DNA from: Burkholderiales bacterium
GTDB lineage: Bacteria > Pseudomonadota > Gammaproteobacteria > Burkholderiales > Burkholderiaceae_C
NCBI GenBank assembly: GCA_028868895.1
Contig: JAGWTP010000042.1
Location: 1 to 32,459 of the forward strand
Length of the DNA: 32,459 bases
Direction of reading: 5' to 3'
The notes beneath the pieces were generated by a model, which did not search any database, was not told the DNA's origin, and saw only the letters and a program-made list of their open reading frames with translations. Position 1 is the stretch's first letter. Every line of letters starts with the position of its first letter. This document shows positions 26,154-32,459 of this stretch, piece after piece. The translations under genes and the position numbers were made by a program.

Positions 26154-26798
26154 ATTCTCGCGGCCCATGCGGCGCCCTCGGCGCCGGCGGTGCAGGCCTC
26201 CAACGTGAAGCGCGAGGTGCTCGACACCCGCGGTGTCGACGGCGACGCCGACCTGCGACTGAACACCGCGCGGGGCAAACCCTGGGCGGCCGTGCCCGCC
26301 ACGACCGTGTAGACGGGCGCCCGGGTCTCGGCCGGCGACCCGGCGGCAATGCGCCACTTCGAGAGCAACACGCGCGAGAAGGTGTCCGACACGACCGCGT
26401 TCGGGCCGATCGTCGACGCCGGGGCGCGGGTCGCTGCGCCGCGCCGTGCGCCGCCGGTGGCCGCCGACCCGGTCGCGAAGCTGGCCAAGGCTACCGGCCC
26501 CCACGCCAGGGCCGTCGCCGAAGTGGTCGAGGGCCGGGTGGCGCGCAACGACAAGACGTCGGTGGTGCGCGCGCAGGTCGTGAAGGTCGGCCCGGGCATC
26601 ATGGACAAGAGCCGGCTGCACCTGCAGGACGGCTCGGGTTCGCCCACCGGCGGCGGCAACGACATCCTCGTGACCACGACGCAGGTGGCCGCCGTCGGCG
26701 ACATCGTCAACGCCAACGGCACGGTGCATGCCGACGTGAACCTGGGCTCGGGCTGCGCTTACGCGGTTCTGATCGAGAACGCCGCGGTGCACAAGTAG
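26154..26798 (+). pseudogene. Decayed OB-fold (nucleotide-binding-like) exported protein
   Basis: One reading frame matches, in order, a known type of secreted OB-fold protein: EVLDTRGVDGDADLRLNTARG..WAAVP, then FESNTREK, then VVKVGPGIMDKSRLHLQDGSGS, VGDIVNANGTVHADVNLGSG and VLIENA. An in-frame TAG at 26310-26312 breaks it between the two halves (ATTV | TGARVSAGDP), where homologues continue. The expected signal peptide is also not recoverable upstream of about 26154. An ATG at 26349 leaves a 149-residue fragment that may be translated but lacks the first half. It is best read as a pseudogene. It runs toward, and ends 9 bases before, the convergent marR stop. Confidence 0.7.
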
Positions 26799-26807
26799 TC
26801 CGTCTGT

Positions 26808-27323
26808 TCACAGCTCCGCCAGCGGAATCCCTCCGGCAGCGTCGTCGGCATTCAACGCTTCGATGAGCTTGGCGAGATCCTGCTGCAGCCGCTTGAGCGT
26901 CTTGTCGTCCAGCGTGCCGATCGCCGCAGGCAGAACCCCGGCATAGGGGCCGGGACTGCGCTTCAACGCCTTGGCACCGGCGGGGAGCAGGCGCAATTGG
27001 ACCGCCCGCCGGTCGTTGCTTCCTTTGCCCACCGCCACCAGTTCGCGCGCGACGAGTGCCTTGACGAGGTTGCTGGCCGTGGACTGATGGATGTCCATCG
27101 CTCGCGACAGATCGCTTATGCCGATGTCCGGCGTGTCGCGTACGACGCTCAGCGCCCATATCTGCGCGCCTCCGAGCCCGGCCTTGCGTTCGACCTGCTG
27201 GAAGTGCGTCTTGACGGCGTTGAAAATCTGCCGAAATTGACGCAAGACGTGGGCGGCGGGCTCAGCGGCCGGCCCGTGCCTTTGACGGACCGTCTTCAGC
27301 CTGGGCGCATCGCGCGATGTCAT
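26808..27323 (-). CDS. MarR-family transcriptional regulator
   Basis: This 171-residue regulator has a long N-terminal helix (HVLRQFRQIFNAVKTHFQQVERKAG), a winged helix-turn-helix (about 57-118; ISDLSRAMDIHQSTASNLVKALVARELV) and wing KGSNDRRAVQLRLLP. The C-terminal dimer helix is about 139-163. ATG 27323 has a TGAGGG ribosome-binding site. The ORF is open much further upstream, but that part overlaps the ClC gene in antisense and is rejected. It is divergent from the ClC gene, with a perfect 12-bp palindrome 76 bases before this start and 80 bases before ClC. MarR proteins bind such sites as dimers, so autorepression and control of ClC are likely. The ligand is unknown. Confidence 0.87.
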   Translation of the reverse strand: MTSRDAPRLKTVRQRHGPAAEPAAHVLRQFRQIFNAVKTHFQQVERKAGLGGAQIWALSVVRDTPDIGISDLSRAMDIHQSTASNLVKALVARELVAVGKGSNDRRAVQLRLLPAGAKALKRSPGPYAGVLPAAIGTLDDKTLKRLQQDLAKLIEALNADDAAGGIPLAEL

Positions 27324-27385
27324 CGAACCCTCATCTCGGTGGACTCCTGGCTCGCCTGGGCAACAAGCGTCAACCGGACGCGGCC

Positions 27386-27415
27386 TTGCCGATGCTACAT
27401 TTGTACAAATCTTAT
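27386..27415 (+). promoter_or_regulatory. Candidate promoter of the ClC gene with embedded operator
   Basis: TTGCCG (27386-27391) and TCTTAT (27410-27415) are 18 bases apart. The ATTTGTACAAAT palindrome (27399-27410) lies inside the spacer, so bound MarR would exclude polymerase. The hexamers are only fair matches. Confidence 0.4.
27399..27410. promoter_or_regulatory. Perfect palindrome ATTTGTACAAAT (MarR operator)
   Basis: A 12-bp perfect palindrome lies almost midway between the divergent marR and ClC starts. Its length and A/T-rich arms are typical of MarR-family operators. It is unusual in such GC-rich DNA. Confidence 0.65.
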
Positions 27416-27489
27416 CCTCGCTTTGGGCGAAGCGTCGACGTTGGTCCACGAGCCAACGGTCGAGTCCACTCTCGGTCCGGTCCGAAGGC

Positions 27490-28872
27490 ATGCACCGACA
27501 ACCCGATTTCGTCGCCGCGATCCGAAACGACCTGTCCGACTGGCGGCAGTGGGTGGGCCGCGCCGTCGTGATGGCGTACGCGGTGGCGGCCGGGCTGGCG
27601 GTGGTGGCGTTCACCTGGCTGAGCCAGCGTGCACTGGACGGCTTCGACTCGCTGCGCAACTGGCAGCCGCTGCTGCCGCTGCTGTGGACGCCGGCGTGGA
27701 CGACCGCGTCGGCCTGGATCACGCTGCGCTTCGTCCCCGGCGCCACCGGCTCGGGCATTCCGCAGGTGATGGCCGCGCTGTCACCGAACGTTGCGGTCGA
27801 GCACCGGTCGTTGTTCGTGTCGCTGCGGTTGAGCCTGGCGAAGGCGCTGCTCACCGCGGGGGGCCTGTTCGGCGGCCTGGCGATCGGCCGCGAAGGTCCT
27901 TCGGTGCAGATCGCCGCCGGCGTCATGCAGCATGCCGAGCGCTGGCTGCCGCGGCGCTCCGCGATCAACCACCACGGCCTGCTCGTGGCGGGTGGCGCGG
28001 CAGGCATCGCCGCCGCCTTCAACGCGCCGCTGGCCGGCGTGATGTTCGCGATCGAAGAACTCACGCAGAAGTTCGAGCAGCGCAACAGCGGCCTGATCAT
28101 CGCCGCGATCGTGCTGTCGGGGCTGATGGCCGTCTCGGTGTTCGGCAACGCCACCTATTTCGGCATCATCCGCGTGCCTCGGATCGGGCTCGACTACGTC
28201 TTGCCGGCGGTTGCCGTGATCCTCGGAGCCGGGTTGCTGGGCGGCCTGTTCTCCCGGCTGCTGTATGTCAGCATCGTCGGCGGCGCCGACCGCTTCAGCG
28301 GCTGGCGCCGCAGCCACCCGATCCGTTTCGCCGCCGGCTGCGGTCTGGCCATCGCGATCATCGGCGTGGTCAGCGGCGGATCCACCTTCGGCAGCGGCTA
28401 CGACTACACACGGCGCCTCGTCGACGGTCACGTCGACGTGCCGCTGCTGTACGTGACGCTGCGCATCGTCGCGACCTGGCTCGCGGTGTGGTCCGGCGTG
28501 CCAGGCGGTCTGTTCGCGCCGTCGCTGGCCATCGGTGCAGGCTTCGGCGCCGACGTCTCGCAGCTGATGCACCTGGGCCAGGCCTCCGGGCCGCTGATCG
28601 CGCTGGGCATGACGGCCTTTCTGGCGGCCGTGACGCAGGCCCCCATCACCTCGTTCATCATCGTGATGGAAATGGTCGACGGCCATGCGATGGTGTTGAG
28701 CCTGATGGCCGGGGCGCTGGGAGCCAGCCTGGTCGCGCGCTGGCTCAGTCGCCCGCTGTATTCGGCACTCGCCCAGGTGCAGCTGGGTCGCATCCCGGCG
28801 CCTAGCGATCCGGCTGACGTTGCGGCGACGCCGGTCGCACCGGTCGATCCCGAGGTGACCGGGCATCACTGA
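27490..28872 (+). CDS. ClC-type chloride channel/transporter
   Basis: This 460-residue ClC has the three anion-selectivity signatures in order: GSGIP (87-91, Ser88), GREGP (133-137, gating Glu135) and GVPGGLFAPSLAIGAGFG (about 337-354). Glu189/Glu190 in FAIEELTQKF occupy the position of the internal proton glutamate of E. coli ClC-ec1, which favours Cl-/H+ exchange over a pure channel. Length and about 10-12 helices fit bacterial ClC. The C-terminus is Pro/Asp-rich and has no CBS domains. The gene is divergent from marR and followed 56 bases later by a putative Na+/H+ antiporter, which suggests a role in ion, pH or salt balance. Confidence 0.93.
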   Translation: MHRQPDFVAAIRNDLSDWRQWVGRAVVMAYAVAAGLAVVAFTWLSQRALDGFDSLRNWQPLLPLLWTPAWTTASAWITLRFVPGATGSGIPQVMAALSPNVAVEHRSLFVSLRLSLAKALLTAGGLFGGLAIGREGPSVQIAAGVMQHAERWLPRRSAINHHGLLVAGGAAGIAAAFNAPLAGVMFAIEELTQKFEQRNSGLIIAAIVLSGLMAVSVFGNATYFGIIRVPRIGLDYVLPAVAVILGAGLLGGLFSRLLYVSIVGGADRFSGWRRSHPIRFAAGCGLAIAIIGVVSGGSTFGSGYDYTRRLVDGHVDVPLLYVTLRIVATWLAVWSGVPGGLFAPSLAIGAGFGADVSQLMHLGQASGPLIALGMTAFLAAVTQAPITSFIIVMEMVDGHAMVLSLMAGALGASLVARWLSRPLYSALAQVQLGRIPAPSDPADVAATPVAPVDPEVTGHH

Positions 28873-28888
28873 GCCGCAACCCGCCGCC

Positions 28889-28894
28889 TACACT
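28889..28894 (+). promoter_or_regulatory. Candidate -10 box for the antiporter gene
   Basis: TACACT lies 35 bases before the antiporter ATG in the 56-base gap after ClC. The -35 is poor, so the gene may also be read through from ClC. Confidence 0.35.
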
Positions 28895-28928
28895 CGATCC
28901 CTTCGAGCCACCGTCGAATACACCGCCA

Positions 28929-30182
28929 ATGCAAGCCTCCCCGATGCAGTGGGTGGCCGCCGGACTCTTTGCCGCGGCGCTGGTCCACACCTTCGCGACC
29001 AAGGCACTGCAGCGTCTGGCGCATCGCCATCCCCGGCACGCGGGCGCGTTCCATCTGCTGGGCGAAGTCGAGGTCGTGTTCGGCCTGTGGGCCGGCGTGC
29101 TGATCGTCGCCATGGCCCTGATGGGTGGGCGCGCGGCCGCGATCGATTACGCCGAATCGCGCCAGTTCACCGAACCGCTGTTCGTCTTCGTCGTGATGGT
29201 CATCGCGGCCTCCCGGCCGGTGCTGTCGGCCGTCACGTCATTGGTGTCGTTGTCGGCGCGCTGGCTGCCGCTGCCCGGCGCGCTCGCGCAGGTGTGGCTC
29301 GGCCTGGCGGCGGTGCCGCTGCTGGGCTCGCTCATCACCGAGCCGGCGGCGATGACGCTCGCGGCGTTGATGCTGCGCGCTCGCGTGTTCACCACCGCGC
29401 TGCCGGAGTGGCTCAAGTACGCGGCGCTGGGCGTTCTGTTCGTCAACGTCTCGATCGGCGGCACGCTGACCTCCTATGCCGCGCCGCCGGTGCTGATGGT
29501 GGCCGGTGCATGGCAATGGGGCGGCAGCTTCATGTTCACGACCTTCGGCTGGAAGGCCGCCATCGCGGTGCTGGTCAACGCGACGGCCGTCAGCTGGCTG
29601 CTGCGCCGCAGGATCGAGCCCGAAACCGTCGAAGCCCGGCCACCGCCACCCGTTCCCGGCGCGATCCAGTTGGTTCATCTCGCCTTTCTCGCGGGGGTGG
29701 TCATGTCGGCGCACCACCCGGTGGTGTTTCTCGGCCTGTTCCTGTTCTTCATGGGCTTCACGCAGGCCTACGAGCGCCACCAGTCGCCGCTGATCCTGAA
29801 GGAAGGCCTGCTGGTCGGGTTCTTTCTCGCCGGGCTCGTGGTGCTGGGCGGAATGCAGCAGTGGTGGCTGCAGCCCGTCGTCTCCTCGCTCGGCCCCAAG
29901 CCGCTGTTCTTCGGTGCGCTGGGCCTCACCGCCATCACCGACAACGCCGCGCTGACCTACCTGGGCTCGCTGATCGACGGCATCACCGATCCAGCCAAGT
30001 ACATGCTGGTGGCCGGCGCGGTGGCCGGTGGCGGCCTGACGGTGATTGCCAATGCACCCAACCCGGCGGGGGTGTCACTGCTGCGGCGCGGCTTCGCCGA
30101 CGAATCGATCGGGGCGCTGGGGTTGCTCGCCGGGGCGGCGTTGCCGACCGCCGTCGCCGCGGCCGCGTTCCTTTTGCTCTGA
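28929..30182 (+). CDS. Putative Na+/H+ antiporter
   Basis: This 417-residue membrane protein of about 11-12 helices resembles the 'putative Na+/H+ antiporter' family in the ion-transporter superfamily. Characteristic half-helix signatures are present in two repeats: SLITEPAAMTLAALML (about 136-151) and ITDNAALTYLGSLID (about 337-351), plus VIANAPNPAGVSLL (about 374-387). The Asp in TDN and the Glu in TEP are plausible cation-binding residues. ATG 28929 is used. ATG 28944 is an alternative six codons on. It is transcribed in the same direction as ClC and may serve the same ion-balance function. The ion specificity is inferred only from the family name. Confidence 0.82.
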   Translation: MQASPMQWVAAGLFAAALVHTFATKALQRLAHRHPRHAGAFHLLGEVEVVFGLWAGVLIVAMALMGGRAAAIDYAESRQFTEPLFVFVVMVIAASRPVLSAVTSLVSLSARWLPLPGALAQVWLGLAAVPLLGSLITEPAAMTLAALMLRARVFTTALPEWLKYAALGVLFVNVSIGGTLTSYAAPPVLMVAGAWQWGGSFMFTTFGWKAAIAVLVNATAVSWLLRRRIEPETVEARPPPPVPGAIQLVHLAFLAGVVMSAHHPVVFLGLFLFFMGFTQAYERHQSPLILKEGLLVGFFLAGLVVLGGMQQWWLQPVVSSLGPKPLFFGALGLTAITDNAALTYLGSLIDGITDPAKYMLVAGAVAGGGLTVIANAPNPAGVSLLRRGFADESIGALGLLAGAALPTAVAAAAFLLL

Positions 30183-30293
30183 CGGTGGGTGACGCTGCGG
30201 CGACTCAGGACACGCAGGAACGTTGCGCGCCACCGGTCGGACGCGGGGCAAACCGGGGTACGTCCATGAGAGGTGGCCTCGCTTCGCCCAATG

Positions 30294-30566
30294 TCAACGT
30301 GCCGGGCGCAGCGCGTCCGGCAGCTCGATCTTGACTTCGAGCACCTCGAGGTTGTCCTGCCGCTCCAGGTGCACCTTGATGTCTTCGGGGCGGATCGACA
30401 CGTACTTCGAGATCACCGCCATCAGCTCGCGCTGCAGCGCCGGCAGGTAGTCGGGCCGGCTCGCGCCGCGCCCGCTGCGCTCGTGGGCGAGGATGATCTG
30501 CAGCCGCTCCTTGGCGACGCTGGCGGTCTTCTTCTTTTCACCGAGCAGGAATGAGAGCAAGGACAT
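30294..30566 (-). CDS. minE: Cell division topological specificity factor MinE
   Basis: MinE (90 residues) stimulates MinD ATPase and drives the pole-to-pole oscillation that confines Z-ring formation to mid-cell. The N-terminal membrane-targeting and MinD-binding helix begins [30 protein letters not shown]. The C-terminal topological domain (about 32-90) contains [18 protein letters not shown] and [22 protein letters not shown]. The length matches E. coli MinE (88). It starts three bases after the MinD stop, the usual minCDE order, so the two are co-translated. Confidence 0.97.
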   Translation of the reverse strand: MSLLSFLLGEKKKTASVAKERLQIILAHERSGRGASRPDYLPALQRELMAVISKYVSIRPEDIKVHLERQDNLEVLEVKIELPDALRPAR

Positions 30567-30569
30567 CGC

Positions 30570-31385
30570 TCACCTCCCGCCGAAGACGCGCTTGAAGAAG
30601 CCCGGGCGCGGCGCGTCGGTGAAACGCATCGGCCGGGTCTGGCCGAGAAAGCGCGCGACCACGTCCTTGTAGGCCTCCGAGACGTCGGTGCCCTTCAGGT
30701 GCACCGCCGGCACGCCCTGGTTCGACGCGTCGAGCACGGTCTCGGACTCTGGGATCACGCCGATCAGCTCGATGCGCAGGATCTCCTTGATGTCGTCGAG
30801 CGACAGCATCTGCCCGCCCTGCACCCGGTTCGGGTTGTATCGGGTGATCAGCAGGTGCTCCTTGATCGGCTCCTTGCCCTCGATCGCGCGCTTGGTCTTG
30901 GACGCCAGCATGCCCAGGATGCGGTCGGAGTCGCGCACCGACGAGACCTCGGGGTTGGTGACCACCAGCGCCTCGTCGGCGAAGTGCATCGCCATCATCG
31001 CGCCGGTCTCGATGCCGGCCGGCGAGTCGCAGACGATGTAGTCGAAGCCCATGCCGGCCAGGTCGGTCAGCACCTTCTCGACGCCGTCCTGCGTGAGCGC
31101 GTCCTTGTCGCGCGTCTGCGAAGCCGCGAGCACGAACAGGTTGTCGCACTGCTTGTCCTTGATCAGCGCCTGGTTCAGGTTGGCCTCTTGCTGGATCACG
31201 TTGATCAGGTCGTAGACCACGCGGCGCTCGCAGCCCATGATGAGGTCGAGGTTGCGCAGACCGACATCGAAGTCGATCACGGCGGTCTTGTGCCCGGCCA
31301 GCGCCAGGCCGGAGGCGAAGCTGGCGCTGGTGGTGGTCTTGCCCACGCCGCCCTTGCCGGAGGTCACCACGACGATCTTGGCCAT
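30570..31385 (-). CDS. minD: Septum site-determining ATPase MinD
   Basis: MinD (271 residues) is the membrane-bound ATPase that recruits MinC and is released by MinE. The deviant Walker A SGKGGVGKTTT (Lys11 and Lys16) opens the protein, followed by DFDVGLRNLD (switch region), CDSPAGIETGA and NPNRVQGG. The C-terminal amphipathic membrane-targeting helix PGFFKRVFGG is present. A GAAAGGA lies 10 bases before the ATG. The gene lies 74 bases after the minC stop, and that gap contains a strong hairpin. Confidence 0.98.
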   Translation of the reverse strand: MAKIVVVTSGKGGVGKTTTSASFASGLALAGHKTAVIDFDVGLRNLDLIMGCERRVVYDLINVIQQEANLNQALIKDKQCDNLFVLAASQTRDKDALTQDGVEKVLTDLAGMGFDYIVCDSPAGIETGAMMAMHFADEALVVTNPEVSSVRDSDRILGMLASKTKRAIEGKEPIKEHLLITRYNPNRVQGGQMLSLDDIKEILRIELIGVIPESETVLDASNQGVPAVHLKGTDVSEAYKDVVARFLGQTRPMRFTDAPRPGFFKRVFGGR

Positions 31386-31419
31386 CGGTTCAGAGTCCTT
31401 TCATTCAGGTGTCAGGGTG

Positions 31420-31456
31420 GCGCTGCGGGCCGGCACGGGGCGCCGGCCCGCAGCGC
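31420..31456 (-). other. 15-bp perfect GC hairpin between minC and minD
   Basis: GCGCTGCGGGCCGGC (31420-31434) pairs fully with 31442-31456 across a 7-base loop, three bases after the minC stop. No T-run follows, so it is unlikely to be a complete terminator. It may stabilise or trim the minC mRNA end and set the minC:minDE ratio. Confidence 0.6.
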
Positions 31457-31459
31457 GCT

Positions 31460-32254
31460 TCAGTCGGTCTTCAGCGCCTCGACGACGAGCTTCTCGCCGT
31501 CCAGGCGCACCTGCGCCGGCTTGCCCAGCACGGCGGCCGGCAGTTCGGTCTCGGTGGTGCGGTAGATGCCCGCGATCGACAGCAATTGCGGCTCCATGCA
31601 GGTCGTGAAGATGCGCGCCGCGGTGTCGCCGAGCGCGCCCGCGGCGGCGCGGCCGCGCAGCGGCGCGTACACATGGATGTTGCCATCGGCGATCACCTCG
31701 GCGCCGTAGCTCACCACCGCCAGCACGATCAGGTCGGCCCCTTTGGCGTACACGCGCTGGCCCGAGCGCAGCGGCTTGTCGACGACGAGCGCGCGGCGTG
31801 CCGGCGGCAGTGCGCCGGCGGCGTCCGTGCTCGGTGCGGTGAGCGGGGCCGGCTCGGCCGCGGGTGGGGGCGCCGCGGGCGGGTCGGCCAGCGCGTAGGT
31901 GCGCACCGGCAGCGCGGCGGCGCTGGCGCTGTGGGTCTCGCTCAGGCCGGCCGCGAGCGCGTCCTCGATCTGCTGGGCGCTGCCCGCCTTGACGGCCACC
32001 GGCAGCATCTTGTGGCCGCGCAGCAGGTGCACCAGCACGACGAAGTCGATCGCGGCGGTGGCGTCGCGCACGAACGACAGGTCGATCACGACCGGGTCCT
32101 GGTCGAACAGTCCCGGCGCATCGGCGAAGCGCGCGTCGAGGTCCTGGGCCAGCAGCGCGAGGTCGGTGGTCTTGAGCACCACCGCCACCAGCGTGAGCGC
32201 GGCACTCTTCAATTCGAAGCTGGCAGAAGCGTTCGCTTTCGGGGCAACGAGCAT
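31460..32254 (-). CDS. minC: Septum site-determining protein MinC
   Basis: MinC (264 residues) inhibits FtsZ polymerisation away from mid-cell when bound to MinD. The N-terminal FtsZ-interacting domain spans about 10-110 (FELKSAALTLVAVVLKTTDLALLAQDLDARF, LSFVRD). A Pro/Ala-rich linker spans about 125-160. The C-terminal beta-helix dimer domain (about 163-264) has VVDKPLRSGQRVYAKGADLIVLAVVSYGAEVIADGNIHVYAPLRGRAAAGALGD as its recognisable core. ATG 32254 was chosen by this layout. The ORF stays open upstream to 32434 without matching MinC. A TACACT -10 candidate lies 28 bases before it. Confidence 0.94.
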   Translation of the reverse strand: MLVAPKANASASFELKSAALTLVAVVLKTTDLALLAQDLDARFADAPGLFDQDPVVIDLSFVRDATAAIDFVVLVHLLRGHKMLPVAVKAGSAQQIEDALAAGLSETHSASAAALPVRTYALADPPAAPPPAAEPAPLTAPSTDAAGALPPARRALVVDKPLRSGQRVYAKGADLIVLAVVSYGAEVIADGNIHVYAPLRGRAAAGALGDTAARIFTTCMEPQLLSIAGIYRTTETELPAAVLGKPAQVRLDGEKLVVEALKTD

Positions 32255-32281
32255 GGGCGCGAGGCTACGGCAAAGGCGGCG

Positions 32282-32287
32282 AGTGTA
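32282..32287 (-). promoter_or_regulatory. Candidate -10 box of the minCDE operon
   Basis: TACACT (minus strand) is well placed for a short leader of about 20 bases before the minC ATG. The -35 was not identified with confidence. Confidence 0.4.
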
Positions 32288-32439
32288 GCGGCTGCGCGCA
32301 GCGCGCCGATTTGCAACCGTGTGTGAGCCGCGTCGCGTTGCAGGCGCGATCACGGCGCCACCGCGATCCGGCGCAGCGCCACGGTGCGCCGGCGTGGCGC
32401 AGGGCGCAGCCGCGGGCGTTGCGCTCGCTACCATCGCGC

Positions 32440-32459
32440 ATGCCCCGCCACGCCCCTGT
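32440..32459 (+). CDS. Possible start of a leaderless gene at the right edge
   Basis: ATG 32440 opens a frame MPRHAP that runs off the window. TACCAT (32429-32434) lies at the spacing of a -10 box from which transcription would begin at the ATG. Too short to identify, and the call rests only on this arrangement. Confidence 0.3.

Noticed and set aside
22821-26792. 1323-codon minus-strand ORF opposite the second RND pump
   Set aside because: Low-complexity His/Gln/Arg/Ala sequence, antisense to a recognised HAE1 pump.
26349-26798. 149-codon ORF as an intact small gene
   Set aside because: Its frame continues upstream through the TAG into recognisable sequence of the same family, so it is the second half of a broken gene.

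Overview
The window is about 32.5 kb of very GC-rich, densely coding bacterial chromosome. A minC-minD-minE cluster, a FadH-type dienoyl-CoA reductase, a GltI-type glutamate/aspartate binding protein, NodT- and RND-type efflux genes and the codon bias all suggest a high-GC betaproteobacterium, probably Burkholderiales of the Rubrivivax/Leptothrix/Ideonella kind. The lineage is inferred from gene content. No rRNA, tRNA, insertion sequence or CRISPR array was seen.

Layout. 0-3.3 kb: the start of an exported protein running off the left edge, a DMT-family exporter and fadH. 3.3-4.15 kb: a palindromic non-coding element and a VapBC toxin-antitoxin pair. 4.3-7.4 kb: an orphan amino-acid binding protein, divergent from a three-domain DedA/PAP2/LssY membrane protein. 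7.5-15.7 kb, all on the minus strand: a DUF427 protein, an OmpR-type response regulator, its histidine kinase, then an outer-membrane factor, adaptor and heavy-metal-type RND pump. A tandem CTTAAC-N5-CTTAAC site lies between the two-component genes and the pump operon, so the regulator probably controls the pump. 15.8-17.3 kb: a 2'-5' RNA ligase-like protein and a HigBA-type toxin-antitoxin pair with a clear promoter/operator. 17.3-19.6 kb: a WYL-domain regulator divergent from an unrecognised 371-residue protein with an HNH-nuclease-like core. The gap between these two holds two identical-armed palindromes and a third 23-bp palindrome. 19.7-20.2 kb: a ParDE-like pair. 20.3-26.0 kb, plus strand: a second tripartite efflux system (NodT lipoprotein, adaptor, HAE1-type RND pump) with no regulator beside it. 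26.1-26.8 kb: a decayed OB-fold-type gene with an internal amber stop. 26.8-30.2 kb: a MarR regulator divergent from a ClC chloride transporter around a perfect ATTTGTACAAAT palindrome, followed by a putative Na+/H+ antiporter. 30.3-32.3 kb: minC-minD-minE, with a strong hairpin between minC and minD. A possible leaderless gene begins at the right edge.

Working picture. The window combines housekeeping genes (division-site placement, fatty-acid oxidation) with envelope transport and three small toxin-antitoxin modules of different families. The least explained locus is the WYL regulator / HNH-like pair at 17.3-19.6 kb. It has the architecture of a tightly repressed, damage- or phage-responsive nuclease, although its function cannot be proved from sequence alone. 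No stretch longer than about 300 bases lacks a gene or pseudogene.
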